DNA from: Ignelater luminosus
Lineage: Eukaryota; Arthropoda; Insecta; Coleoptera; Elateridae
Direction: 5' to 3'
DNA: 64,000 nucleotides
NCBI GenBank assembly: GCA_011009095.1
Contig: VTPC01005435.1
Span: forward strand, 87,895-151,894
The translations under genes were made by a program, and so were the position numbers. Below, one piece after another: positions 13,901-24,745 of the stretch. The notes under the pieces are model-generated. The model was not told the origin of the DNA and did no database searches. It was given only the letters and a program-made list of their open reading frames with translations. Each line of letters starts with the position of its first letter. Position 1 is the first letter of the stretch.

Positions 13901-15682
13901 CGTTATATTGGTAAAGAAAATGAAGAAGTTCTCCTCGAAAGACATTTATCACCATCTTGTGGCATTGGACATTCTATACTCATGGGAACCGATATTGCTA
14001 CTACTGTTGCTGGTCTTGCATCAGGTGGAGTTTTTATTGCAGCTATGATTCCTGCTATAGCAGTAGCACCAGTTGCTTTAACAGCAGCTGCTGTGACTGG
14101 CATTGGAGTTGGAGTTTATTCAGTTATCCGTAGTGCTGTTAACATTTATGACAGACAAAAACATGGAGAGGTATATAGTACAACTTAATTATTCTTGGAA
14201 GTAAGAATATATTGTATTTTAGAGTTTGAGCTTTGCAAACTCTGAAGCTCGAGGCGCTTACATTAATATAGTGGCTGGTACTTTGGGCTTTGTGGGTGCT
14301 GGAGCAACAACTGCAGTATCTCAACTAGCAGCTAGAGGTATCAATTTAGGGCAGGTATGTTCTATTTCAAATTAAAGAATTAATAATAATTTTACAAATA
14401 AGCAAAACATTCGATAGGGAGCTCGTGTAGCTGTTAATGCAATAGGGGTACTGAATGTCAGTGCAAGTGGGGTGGGTATTGCAAATTCTACCTATCAGGT
14501 TATTGATGATTGGATTACTGAACAAAGAACTCCATCAATCTTAACTGTTGTTCAATTGAGTTCATCCATTTTGTTCTTTGGAAATGCTGTTTATAACTTC
14601 AGATTAGCTGGTACAATTATAGAAGAAAGTCAAACTGATGTTCTTAGAAGACACCAAGACTCCCTTAGAAGTAACAAGCATAGGTAAATTAAATTTTATA
14701 ATCAAAATTGCTCAAGAAAAAATTTGAAATGTGTTGTACTTACTATTCTAGGAGAACATTTACTAAAATGATGAAAGAAACGGTTCGTCAAAATAATGGA
14801 GATGTATCTACAGCTCGTGCTGAAGTTATTTCAACAATTCGTAACATGGGAAATAAAGATGAAGTGTTTGCAATATTAACACGTAACAATAAGCTATTTA
14901 ATAAAAATGGTATAAGATTTTCAGCAGAAAATGGGGAGATTACATTAAATGGAATGTCTGTTGATATATTAGAGTTTGGATCAATGACAGGAACTGAAAG
15001 AACACAACTTCTTACGGATTTACCTTCAAGACCACAGCCTTCTATTCGAAATACAAATAATACCACAGAAATTATTAATACAGTTATTACAGGAATGAAC
15101 TATGGGCAACTTATCATCAACGGTTGTACATTTGCTGAAATAGCTGCTACTTTATTGCAAGGTTTTTCGAGCGGTGTACAAGAGAAAGTAATAAGAATTT
15201 GTAAAATTCTGTGTGATAAATTAATGGAGTCGATGGACTTTCCAAAGATATCTGCTGATTATTTTTCACATATTAGCAATGAACCATTTGAAGTAATTTT
15301 GAGATTTGTAATTGATTTTTTGAAAATTAAAGTGAATTCTCGAGAGACTAATTATGAACAACAAAAAGCTGCAGCTGCACTCTTACCTGATTTTAATGAA
15401 GAAAACTTTAATAGAGAATGGGGTATACTTCCCACTAGCACAAATAGAGCAGTTGTTTGGTTTGAACGTATTGTAAATACTTTTGTAATGGGTATTTCTA
15501 TCGATGAATTGTTATTACGAGAGTTAATACAGTACATTAATAATATAATTATAGAACGAATTTTGGATTATTGTGATGGTATAGAAAGATGTAGGAATCG
15601 TGAAAAAAACACCACCAAAAATCTGTACAAAATTTCATGCAAAGTTTGTGGTGGTTATTACTATAGTCAAACCAGTTCTTGA
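1964..15682 (+). CDS. Paralogue A: FAF1-like UBL-UAS protein with DUF4781-like C-terminal region
   Basis: Nine coding exons with canonical splice sites: 1964-2066, 10469-10717, 12294-12427, 12484-12893, 13058-13254, 13620-14170, 14223-14354, 14418-14683, 14752-15682; 2973 nt, 990 aa, no internal stop. Residues 12-83 form a ubiquitin-like domain (TVEDVKLQIYEKTKV, ITGW) like FAF1 UB1/UB2. Residues 119-285 match the FAF1 UAS thioredoxin-like domain (ITDVQAC, RKIIALYFHNDDDPFS, GWDVSEEMFHSAL, FLYPIENSITVFSVLHG). From 300 on FAF1 homology stops: YDRLGDRDYDCFEY, YPDYNPN (397-403), a Gly/Ala-rich hydrophobic stretch (about 492-534) followed by DRQKHGE, a second at about 563-590, and SAENGEITLNGMSVDILEF. 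I associate this part with the arthropod DUF4781 family from memory only. It ends near a CxxC (C977, C980). No UBX domain. Function unknown; the UAS module suggests a protein- or fatty-acid-binding adaptor. Intron 1 is swollen to 8.4 kb by repeats. Confidence 0.88.
2949..3357. repeat. Near-identical 154-bp duplication flanking the assembly gap
   Basis: 2949-3102 and 3203-3357 are the same sequence (both start with five ATT units then TACAGTCCGAG and end GGATCCCA), differing by a 1-bp indel in a T run and one C/A change. They abut the N run on either side, the classic sign of contigs that overlap but were not merged. Confidence 0.9.
3103..3202. other. Assembly gap (exactly 100 N)
   Basis: One hundred Ns, the conventional placeholder for a gap of unknown size. 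The duplicated flanks suggest the true gap length is zero or negative. It lies inside intron 1 of paralogue A and does not touch a coding exon. Confidence 0.97.
5128..6040. mobile_element. Foldback (long inverted repeat) DNA transposon/MITE
   Basis: The arm at about 5128-5305 (starting ATACAGTGT, containing GCTCACTATTGGGATC) is the inverse complement of about 5865-6040, with scattered mismatches. The inner part is also palindromic: TTGCTAAAACAAAATAAA near 5651 pairs with TTTGTTTTGTTTTAGCAA near 5745, and a TGTGCCATG motif appears on both sides. No transposase is present, so it is non-autonomous. The ATACAGTGTG-type termini suit a Tc1/mariner or hAT-like parent, undetermined. Confidence 0.75.
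6041..6382. repeat. Second inverted repeat abutting the foldback element
   Basis: AGTCTGTTTCAATATT...AATTCAGAGTAGGC at 6041-6140 is the inverse complement of GCCTACTCTAAATTCT...AATATTGAAACAGACT at about 6285-6382. It begins where the previous element ends, so the two may be parts of one compound foldback element. Confidence 0.6.
6656..6790. repeat. Dispersed repeat, copy 1 (other copy at 43396-43525)
   Basis: This segment (GAAGC...CATGACTC...CAGTGTTCTT...TTTTGAAATGTCA...AACCTAACAATT) recurs in the same orientation at 43396-43525 with moderate divergence. No coding potential; probably an old non-autonomous transposon fragment. Confidence 0.6.
6878..7440 (-). mobile_element. Tigger/pogo-like DNA transposon, internally deleted
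   Basis: The ends are inverted repeats: left AGTACAGACTCTTTAATCCG, right (inverse) AGTACAGACTCTGTAATCCG, bounded by TA dinucleotides as expected for Tc1/mariner-superfamily insertions. The 563-bp element keeps only the start of a transposase on the minus strand and has lost the catalytic domain. Confidence 0.75.
6975..7160 (-). pseudogene. Tigger-type transposase, N-terminal CENP-B-like helix-turn-helix remnant
   Basis: Reading from 7160 leftwards gives MSRKRKHHTLTLLQKVEILN, then KLDEGEQASQLSKIYNVGKS and TIMDIIKCKKKI. This is the CENP-B/pogo N-terminal DNA-binding helix-turn-helix, which binds the terminal repeats of its own element. It is cut off after about 50 residues; the DDE catalytic core is missing. 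It lies inside the 6878-7440 element. Confidence 0.75.
8679..9345. repeat. Pair of identical ~150-bp direct repeats flanking 363 bp
   Basis: 8679-8830 and 9194-9345 appear base-for-base identical by eye (start TTGATTAAAGTATC, end GGTTACCGTAACTTA) and enclose 363 bp. The layout is that of a miniature LTR element (TRIM) or a recent local duplication. The repeats do not show clean TG...CA ends and I find no primer-binding site, so LTR identity is unproven. The enclosed segment has no recognisable gene. Confidence 0.6.
11050..11450. repeat. Transposon end plus hairpin in paralogue A intron 2
   Basis: CAGGGTGATCATTTTAAAAC at 11055 is the terminus also found on both ends of the palindromic element at 44086-44754. 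Downstream, CATTTTAAAGGGTATAAGA at about 11252 is inverted at about 11440 (TCTTATACCCTTTAAAATG), giving a hairpin of about 190 bp. Runs of C at 11190-11215 are locally unusual. A second matching end was not found nearby, so the element is incomplete or rearranged. Confidence 0.55.
11515..12137. mobile_element. Inverted duplication of a Tc1/mariner-like transposase 3' fragment
   Basis: Arm 1 (11515-11765) reads on the plus strand VWYQQDGAPPHYSLHVREYL then DEGFPNRWIGRR. Arm 2 (11865-12137) is the same sequence on the minus strand: WYQQDGAPPHYSLCVREYLD, EVFPDRWIGR, PARSPDLTPLDLF. These are the motifs around the second catalytic Asp and the SPDLxPxD box of Tc1/mariner-superfamily transposases. 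The arms share flanks down to the CCACATGTGGGGTATT region and are separated by about 100 bp, so a transcript through this intron would fold into a long hairpin. Both arms are truncated and inactive. Confidence 0.75.
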
Positions 15683-15808
15683 TGTTTACAGTTATTACGT
15701 AGAAGGATTTTTAGATGATGTTCAGTATTCAAATGGTTGCATTTATTTAATGCTTGCAGATTCAATCTTTACACACTATTTTAATATTTATTTGTAATTC
15801 ATTAAAGA

Positions 15809-15814
15809 AATAAA
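15809..15814 (+). terminator. Polyadenylation signal AATAAA for paralogue A
   Basis: First AATAAA on the plus strand after the stop codon at 15682, 127 bp downstream and followed by a T-rich stretch. A second AATAAA is at 16002-16007. Confidence 0.4.
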
Positions 15815-15918
15815 ATTTTTTTAAGTTGGTTAAATCATACAAGATGTTTTATAATGCTATATAACATAATTAAATATTGCATGTTTATTTTATTATATTG
15901 TTATTATTATTATTATAG

Positions 15919-15984
15919 AGAGATAATTGGCTTGAATTAGTAAATGAAATTGTGTCATGTAGACCAGCACTTGCTCAAACTTGA
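15919..15984 (+). other. Possible orphan or alternative terminal exon (21 codons)
   Basis: After a pyrimidine-poor acceptor ending TATTATAG, 21 codons read RDNWLELVNEIVSCRPALAQ-T and stop at 15984, with AATAAA 17 bp later. The composition is protein-like in an otherwise non-coding region and phase 0 would suit splicing. It may be an alternative last exon of paralogue A or a relic of another gene. No matching segment was seen after paralogue B. Too short to be sure. Confidence 0.25.
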
Positions 15985-16440
15985 TCAATACAATGTTACA
16001 CAATAAATATACTTACAAGTTTAAAACATTTTTCAGATTTTGTGTTTGAATTTACAAAGATAGGCAACACACATCACGTATCTTAGATGATTGCATTTTT
16101 AAAATTAAAGAAGAAACGGAATATAGTAACCATTAGTTAAACAATTTTTCCGTTATGTAGCCTGACATTAGAGCAAATGTAAGTGTAAGAATTTATTTCA
16201 AGAAGAAATGCTTTAGTAATGAAAAATTGATATAACAAGTCACCAATTTTGAAAATTTAGGAAAAGCTGTGGAGCACTTTTTGTATTTTGTAATAAAAGT
16301 TAAATTTATATATATCAAGTTGTATATCTAATGTTATTGTTATTCATCTTATAAATGACAGTCTTGTTATATACGTAGTATCTTGTACCTTTTTGTTTAA
16401 TTTATATAGAAAAAAAATTGAAAATATATGCTAAGTATTC

Positions 16441-16754
16441 TTAAGGTAGAACTATCTGGGCATTTTTACTGCAATTTTTGAAACAAAACTGATGATCACA
16501 AATAGAAGATTTAATTATGTGTCTGATATATGTGAAAGAAGAGATTTAAAGGAATGTTTAATGGATTTTTTTTTAAATAAACAAAATCTTTTTGTGCAAA
16601 TGTAGTATATTTTTAAAAAGATTTATTTAATCACAGCCATTCTTTTAGATTTCCTCTTTTACATATATATCAAATACCTAATAAAATTTTTTAACAATGA
16701 TCATCAATTTTGTTTTTAAAATTGCAGTAAAAATGTCTGGGTAGTCCCCTTGTA
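16441..16754. mobile_element. Palindromic MITE
   Basis: GGGCATTTTTACTGCAATTT at 16459 pairs with AAATTGCAGTAAAAATGTC near 16720, and complementarity continues inward through TGATGATC and TTTGATATATA motifs so that nearly the whole 314 bp folds back. No coding capacity. It lies in the paralogue A to paralogue B interval. Confidence 0.7.
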
Positions 16755-17264
16755 ATATATTAGAGAAAGTGATATTTAAAGTAAACATTCCAACATATCA
16801 TTATAGGTGCCTCATTGTTATTAACAGACTTGGAATTGAGCATGTTAGTATCTACAAATAATATAAACAAGTTGAATGCTTTTTTGTTAGATACTGCACT
16901 TTGAAAATAAGATTGTTTGTAGTTACTTCATTCTAGTCCAGGTTCTGTTTTGAATACTACTGCATGTGATCACAATAATTAAAACTGCTTTTTACACATG
17001 TACACACTTAGGCTTTACATATTGTGATTTTTGATATATTTTATGAAAGAGTACTAATTATATTAGAAGGTTGTAATATATTAATTAAATTAATATATTA
17101 AATGTAGCAATGTCTCAGAGTAAGAATTATTTTGATACTAAAATTATAAATATAAAATAAAATTGTACCTACACATTTATGATAATAAAAAAATAATAGT
17201 ATTGTGTTATTATTATTTATTGTTCGGAATAAATTAGTAGTTCCAGCTGCAACAAAAAGTACAA

Positions 17265-17820
17265 ATACAGGGTGTCTCCAGATCAACTTAACAAGAGGTG
17301 TGAAAGACAAGAAATTTTCGAGTTGAAACTTGAGCCATATTCTTATTTTTGAAAAATCAAGCAGGCTTTGATAGGTATCAAAAACTTTGTTACACTTGCA
17401 TAAGTAAATTTTGATTAAAACGCAAAAAAGTGTTGAGGATTTCTTTCAATACCAATCTGTTACAAACTTAAAAATCTTTTATAACAACAACACTGTACAG
17501 TTCATATAAGATGTTGAAAGTGTGCACCCTTATTGATGGATAGGCAGAAGAGGTGCAGTAGAATGGCTAGCTCGCTCGCCAGATTTAAGTCCACTTGACT
17601 TTTTTCTGCAGGGCCATCTCAAAAGCAAGATTTATGTTAATATGTTGGAAGATATTGAAACTAAAAGACTCCATGCTGGAAAAGAAAGTAGAGCTATCAT
17701 ACCAGAAACAATTCAAAATGCAATAAATGAATCCTTGCCAAGCTGTGAATGGTGCATACTTTGAACATCTTGTATGAACTGTACAGTGTAGTTGTTATAA
17801 AAATTATTCAAAAGTGGATA
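17265..17820 (+). mobile_element. Tc1/mariner-like transposase C-terminal remnant with inverted 3' end
   Basis: A left end ACAGGGTGTCTCCAG lies at 17267. From about 17540 the plus strand reads DGWIGRRGAVEWLARSPDLS, PLDFFLQGHLKSKIYV and IPETIQNAINESL, i.e. the transposase C-terminus after the catalytic SPDLSPLDF box. The final about 75 bp (17745-17820) is present inverted at 17464-17540, so this is again a truncated transposase end fused to its own inverted copy. Dead element. Confidence 0.7.
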
Positions 17821-18049
17821 AAGGTAGGTTTGCTTATAAGTATACATGGAATTTTTACTATAAGGACCATAACAATTAGTTATTGTAGTTAGAAGTGAAA
17901 TTTAAATTTACAATCGCTTGTAAAACCAATCGACTGTATTAAGTATGGCCTGAAGTAACATACATACAGTGCACTATGAATAGATAATAAATATCATATC
18001 TCATTATTTAATAAAAGATGAATTGCTAAACAACAAACATAAATTGGAG

Positions 18050-19547
18050 TTACGCTAATAATAATGCATCTGGCGGTTTGTTCCGGTTGTTGCGTAAAAT
18101 AAGTTGCATAACTCGAAAAAGTGGGTCATTACTGTATATTTGTATATGTCCTGTCCAAGAGCAATAATGTTAATCACGATGACACAATGCCAATGAAAAG
18201 GTTCTTGATTGGTTGACCTTCACATATTAGCCAATCAGGAGCCTAATTCTGTAGGCATCGCGCATCATGACTACTACTCTTGGATACTAGAAATAAAAAT
18301 CTTTGTTTATTATGTTTATTATGATTTTTCTAGTCAACAGATAAAACGGATAAAACTCTTCCAAGAATCATTATTCATAACCTAAAATCTGACAGTTCAA
18401 GATTTATTTCATTTTCGATATTTTTTGTCTAATATGCTGAATTTGTTATAGATGTGATTTTTATAAATACGGTAACATCGTGATTGTTTTGGTGCATTCA
18501 TAAAAAGTGAGTCCAATTCAGAATTCATGTTTAAATATCTGTAACATAATAAGCTTTTATATATCTAACTAATAACTAATAAATAACATTATTTTGATTA
18601 ATTATAAGGTCGTGAATAATAATAATATCATCAAAGAAATTTCTTTGATCCAAGTAGGTAGTTCTCTTGTTTTTTCAAATGTAAAGTATGTCTCACTTCT
18701 TATCTATACACCTTTTTAGCACACCTCCAGCACCAGCCTACTGCAAGTAAAAATAAGTAGGTATTGAAAGACATAGTAAGCATTTCCATAAGGTGACTAG
18801 ACATGCATATTATGTTTTTCATTCAAAACCAGAATAAGAATTAAAAAATTCATGTGCAAAAACGGCGTTATTTCTTAAGAGATACTGTTTAGATTACCTT
18901 ACCTACTTACTAGAAGGTTGCTCAAATCCTCAGATACATTGTAATAAGTCCCTAAAATTATAGTGAATGTAAAGATCTAAGAAAGGCATGCATTTATAGA
19001 ACTTAAATATCAGCGAACACTCCTTGAAGTCGTATTGTTGAATTCCATATTTAATTCAAGTTAGGGCTGCTTCTCTTTTCTATTTACACCAATTAAAATA
19101 TGAAGTGGTAAATATGATACTCTCTTAGAGGTATCTGCGATTGATAATGCAATTCTACATACTGATTTGAAAAACCGATACAAAAAGGTAGTACAGTCTA
19201 CTTAAAAATCACTATGGGTCATTGCCTTATATATTTGTACAAAAGAAAAAGTTCTAGCTATTTAGGATAATAATTACAAAATTTCAGCCTCCTGTTACCA
19301 GAAAGCTTGCAGTTCTTTGTTGGATTTTCTGCATTTAATTTTAATTGTAGTATAAAGTATGGCACACAACAAAAGTAGTTGTAATTGTAAAAAGATCTCC
19401 TCTAAAATGTACATCTGATAAAAATTTTGAATAAATCTAGTAATAAATAAGCAATTATAATGAATTAATAGTTTTTTTTTGTATTTTAACATAATAAATC
19501 TTTTATTGTATATTTTATAATTCAGATAATGCAAGGCTACAACAATA
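18050..19547 (+). promoter_or_regulatory. Upstream region of paralogue B with paired CCAAT boxes
   Basis: No coding sequence was found between the dead element and the paralogue B ATG. At 18206-18240 a reversed CCAAT (GATTGGTTG) and a forward CCAAT (AGCCAATCAG) sit about 20 bp apart in sequence less AT-rich than its surroundings, with several CpG. This is a plausible promoter core, which would imply a noncoding first exon before the acceptor-like TTATAATTCAG at 19514-19524. Promoter assignment is an inference. Confidence 0.3.
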
Positions 19548-22500
19548 ATGGCAGAAGAAGCCTACGACGATTACCTTTTTGTTGTCTATTATGACAACAG
19601 GCAGTTTAGATTCCATTTACCAAGTAATGCTACTCTAGGTAAGTAGAAAACCTGGTGTAATATAGATTTACTGAATGTATTATTTCTGTGTCCATATGCA
19701 AAGCATACATAGGTATGCTACATTTTTAAAATCATTTTGTATAAGTAAAAATGATGATTGCAAATTGTATCGACATATTTCACATGACTTTTTAGGAAAT
19801 TCTTTATTGTCTTTAAATAACTATACTGCTCTCTAACCTGAGTGATATAAAATATAGTTTGGTTTGCACAGTTGCTCTTAAATGAATGAGAATAATAAAA
19901 ATAAATTTTTATATAGGTGTGGAAGTATTTAAATAAACGATACCATGTGATGTTTGAATAATTTTGAATTAATAAATTTATAGACAATAATATGCTAGTA
20001 ATTCCCATTACTAAAATGTTTCAATTAATTAGTAAGGTGATTTATTACTGAATTGTTTTTATAAATGCGTCTTATTGAGTTTTGCATTACTACCCAATAA
20101 TTGCATTAAAAATATACCATTACAGAAAATCTTAAGTTATATATATATGGGAAGACTGATGTTCAACCTTCGAAGCAGAATATAACGGGTTGGACCAACA
20201 AGCCAGTAAATGAATATCAAACATTATCATCTTTTTTGCCTTCACAACAAAATTGCCTTTGGGTTTCATCTATTGATGATCACGTTGATAATGAAGATAG
20301 CTTTTGTGTAGTTGGTAACTCAGAATTGTCAAATATGTTACAACGGCAAAAAATTGAAGAGGAACTCGAAGGTATTAAGTTTGTTTAGATTTCTATTCTC
20401 AGTTGTTTGATAAAAGTTGTGCAAAACATACATTTTGTATTGTTTACAGATGTGACTGATGTTCAAGCATGCGTCAGTTTTATTGCACAGTTTATATTTA
20501 GATATGGTGAAGAGCATGTTCCTTTTCATGATCGCTCTTTAAAAGAATCAATTAAAGAAGCATGTTTTGCTTCCGTCCAATCTGTAAGTATTATCTTTTA
20601 ATACCATTTGCTATTTAAAGTTTTATGCTTTTCAGCGTAAAATAATTGCCTTATATTTTCATGATGAGAGTGATCCATTCTCAAAAATGATTTGCCCGGC
20701 ATTGATCAGTGGTGCAATTAGAGATGTTTTGGAAAAATCTTATTATGTGATAGGTTGGGATGTGGGAAATAAAGTATTTCACAGTGCCTTAAAGAAATCT
20801 TTAAACGAAAACATCGATTTTGAACCAGCTCAAATTATGCTCATGCAAAAACGTTCTGTATTGTTCATTGTTTATCCTATTGAAAATTCTATTACGATAT
20901 TTTCTATGTTACACGGTGAGAAATTAAGAACTAAAGATGTTCTCACAGCATTACAGGAAATTGCTAGGAATTTTGAAATTGAAATTAAAAATGAAATTGA
21001 ATTAGAAAAGATTAGACAGAAAACCCGCATGCATAATGACATTGGGTAGGTTTGATAAGTGATATTTATTGTACAAACTGTACTAGTTGTACATTGTTTT
21101 ATTACAGTTCAACAGAATTTCAACAACTCATGTATGACCGCTTAGGTGATAGAGATTATGATTGCTTTGAATATGATGAGCATGGATATTTGAGAGAAAA
21201 GATAGGTTTTGCAACCTTTGGCCCTCCACAAAGTGAAAAGGGATATGATAAAAAACAGAAAAAGAGCATTGAAGAATCATATAAAAGAATACGTCTTCAT
21301 AACAGTAAGTGAAAATTCCCATAACGTCTATTTTGCTATAAGTTTAATACTTTAACTAAAAGTAACCATTGTTGTTTAAGTCTAACAGGAGTATTGATTA
21401 TTCTATGTCGCATTATAATATCATTTCTTATGTTTAGGATACTAGTTCTGTGGCATATCTTTAAGCTTCACATTCTATCTTTATTCAAATTTATTTAAAA
21501 TAGTAAATAGTAATCTTGGGTATTCATAGAAAAAAAATTTTTTGCCTTTAACTTTTTCTTTCAGTATTGTAGCTAATTATAATCAATTTTTATTGTGTAG
21601 CTGATTCTTTCCAGAAAATGTAATTACAGCACTTGGAATTTTGTTTCTGTCTTTATTTGTCATTCTTCATTGTTTTTGCTATCTTACATAATTATTTTTC
21701 ATTTTAGACAAGTATTCGGAATGGCAAGATGAAATATTTGTATCATTTATCTACAACTGTTTAGAACCAATGCCAGAAGAAAAAATTAGAAGGGCAAAAA
21801 AATATCCTGATTACAATCCCAACACAGACATATTTCCAGTTCCAGTTTTTGTGATTCGTAAATGTAGAGGAAGTAATAATCCATGCCGAATATATATCGA
21901 CAGTGATAATCGAGTGTACAATTCATGGAGAGATTATATTGAGGGCAACAAACTTTATAAATGCACTATGGTACCGCCTTTAAGTGGACATTATATAGGT
22001 AATAACAATGGTGAAGTATTACTTGAAAGACATTTATCACCGTCTTGTGGCGTTGGACATGCTATATTAAAAGGAACAGATATTGCTACTACTATTGCTG
22101 GACTTGCTTCAGGCGGTGTTTTTATTGCGGCTTTGATTCCTACTATAGCAGTAGCACCAGTAGCTTTAACAGCAGCTGCTGTAACTGGTATTGGGGTTGG
22201 AGTATATTCAGTTATTCGTGGTGCTGTTAACATCTATGACAGACAAAAACATGGAGAGGTATGCAGATTCTCATTAAGTAATATTAGAAATTAAAGTTTT
22301 TGTAATCTTAAGAGTATGAGTTTTGCAAACTCGGAAGCTCGGGGTGCCTACATAAACATAGTTGCTGGAGCTCTTGGTTTTGTGGGTGCAGGAGCAACTA
22401 CTGCAATATCTCAATTAGCAGCTAGTGGTGTTAATGTAGGACAGGTATGTTTATCTTATTAATTCAAAGAAATAAATTCTATCTAAAAGTAACTTAATAA

Positions 22501-23775
22501 TAGGGAGCTCGAGTGGCGCTCAATACAATGGGATTTATAAATCTTGGTGCAACTGGAGTTAACATGGCAAATTCAACCTATCATGTTGTTGATGATTGGC
22601 TTACTGAACAAATAAAGCCATCAATCTTGACCGTTGTTCAGTTAAATTCGTCTATCTTATTCTTTGGAAATGCTGTTTATGATTTCAATGCAACCGATGC
22701 AGTTATTGACGAAAGTCAAGCAAACGTTCTAAAGCAACATCAGGATTCGCTTAAAAGTAATAGGCATAGGTAAATTAGTCTTTTGGAATATACGAGATAT
22801 AATCAATTTGTTTTAATATATTTTAGGAGAATGCTCAATAATTTAACAAAAGAAACGATTGATCAAAAAGATGAGGATGTTAGTGCAGAAGTAATTTCAT
22901 CAATCCGCAATATGGGAAATGCTAATAAAATATTAGCTATATTGATACGCAATAGTCAACTATTTAATAATAAAGGTATAATGTTCTCAGCAGAGAGTGG
23001 TGAAATTAAATTGAATGGAGTATCTGTCAATTTATTAGAATTTGAATCAATGACAAGAACTGAAAAGGCACAGTTTCTTACAGACTTATCTCAAACATCA
23101 CTAACACCTACTTCAGACACTGATAATATAACACAAACTATGAACGCTATTACAATTATATTTAATATTCAAGAGGATAATACACTAGCAAAATATGGTC
23201 AAGTTATCTCTGTTACCTGTAAATTTGTTAATTTAGCTTCTACTTTACTACAAGATTTTTCAAATTTCATACAAGAAAAAATATTGAGAATATGCAAAGT
23301 GCTTTGTGATAGATTAATGGAGTCAATAGATTTTCCAAATATATTTACTAATTATTTTTCTCATATTAGTAAAGAACCGCTTGTTGTAATTTTAAGATTT
23401 GTAACGGATTTTATGAAAATTAAAATAAGTTCTGAAGAAGCCAATTATGAACTGCAGAAAGCTAAAGCCTTACTTTCAGCAAACTTTCATGAAGAAAATT
23501 TTGATAAAAAATGGGGAATATTACCTAGTACGAAAAATAAAGCACTCATTTGGTTTGAAAGAGTTGTAAATAATTTTGTAACAGATGCTTCCATTAATGA
23601 GTTATTATTAAGAGAATTAGTGCAGTATGTTATGAATATAATTACGGAAAAAGTTTATGATAGTTGCGATGCAGAAGAAAAATATAAAAAACGTGAGAGA
23701 AATACTGTAAGAAATACATACAGAATCTCGTGCAAAATCTGTGGTGGTTTTTATTATAGTAAAACTAATTCATGA
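19548..23775 (+). CDS. Paralogue B: FAF1-like UBL-UAS protein with DUF4781-like C-terminal region
   Basis: Nine coding exons: 19548-19638, 20126-20371, 20450-20583, 20636-21045, 21108-21304, 21708-22258, 22313-22444, 22504-22769, 22827-23775; 2976 nt, 991 aa, open throughout. Exons 3-8 have exactly the lengths of paralogue A (134, 410, 197, 551, 132, 266) and the same phases. Domain order is the same: UBL about 8-80, UAS about 115-280 (DVTDVQACVSFIAQF, RKIIALYFHDESDPFS, GWDVGNKVFHSALK), then the DUF4781-like part with YPDYNPNTD, a hydrophobic stretch at about 487-529, DRQKHGE and a C-terminal CxxC (C978, C981). The start is the first in-frame ATG; the ATG at 19529 is out of frame. By eye about two thirds of UAS residues match paralogue A; the C-terminal 300 residues diverge more. 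All introns are short (about 50-490 bp), so B probably resembles the ancestral arrangement better than A. Function unknown. Confidence 0.88.
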
Positions 23776-24745
23776 TAATTCTAATTTTAGAAAAAGCTGT
23801 CAGTATTAATAACATGATTTAATCATACTATAAACGGGTGTCTGAATGTGCTTTACCTATATTTAGTAAGTTCCACATTAAAATAGTAACATATTCTAGA
23901 CAATGTAAGCTTTAATTAGATTTACTGCTGGAAAATCCCAATTTACAGTGAAGTTAGAACAAATTGCTTCATTAGGAGATTTTGCCCTTTTCGTTAAATA
24001 GCTTTACAAATTTTACTTTTCTATTGTAGCCATTGCTTTAGATACAAATACATATTATACGCCAGTATCTTTATCAGCATTAACAGAATTAGGAGTAAGC
24101 ATTTTAATAATATACAAAGTAAAAAATATATCTTCAATTTTATATTCTCACATGGCTGTGGCTTTAAATGTAGGTAGTAAATAGTAGTACTAACATTTAG
24201 GCTCAAAGCATTATTCTCAGGAGATTGCATATTGAACTAATAAATTGAAAATACTAATTTTGGACCCAATTCTAAAATAAAATATGTAGGTGCACATAAA
24301 AATGGCAAAGCAAATTATTTTTAAGAATTATGAAAATATTTAAAATGAATCTAGTACATATACGGGTGAAAAGCCTTCCAAATATGAAATCACAACAGCT
24401 TGAATGTGTTATTGTATGAGAAGATTTTACAATGGTTAAAAAATAAAATATGGCAAATTATGTTCATTGATTTTGTAAGCATTTGGGTGTAGAATAACCT
24501 CTCATGATCACCTTTATGTTTCACATTTCATACAGGATGTTTTGAAGATGAGTGCAAACATTTGACAGGCACATTTAATATCTCATCTTGTTCTTGAAAT
24601 ATTGAAAAAAACAAGAAATTTCAAATTAAAATTTGATGCCCTGTATCCTGGAAATGGTGCTCTTTAGGGAAAAAAGTTATATGACAAAAAAAGGCTTAAT
24701 TTTTGACAAGGAATGCACCTGCCAAATTTTTGCAGTCTTTTGGTA
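23776..24745. other. Intergenic, nothing recognised
   Basis: AT-rich sequence after paralogue B. No gene, RNA or clear repeat is seen. A transposon-like terminus TACAGGATGTTTTGAAGATG occurs at 24532 without an obvious partner. Confidence 0.5.
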
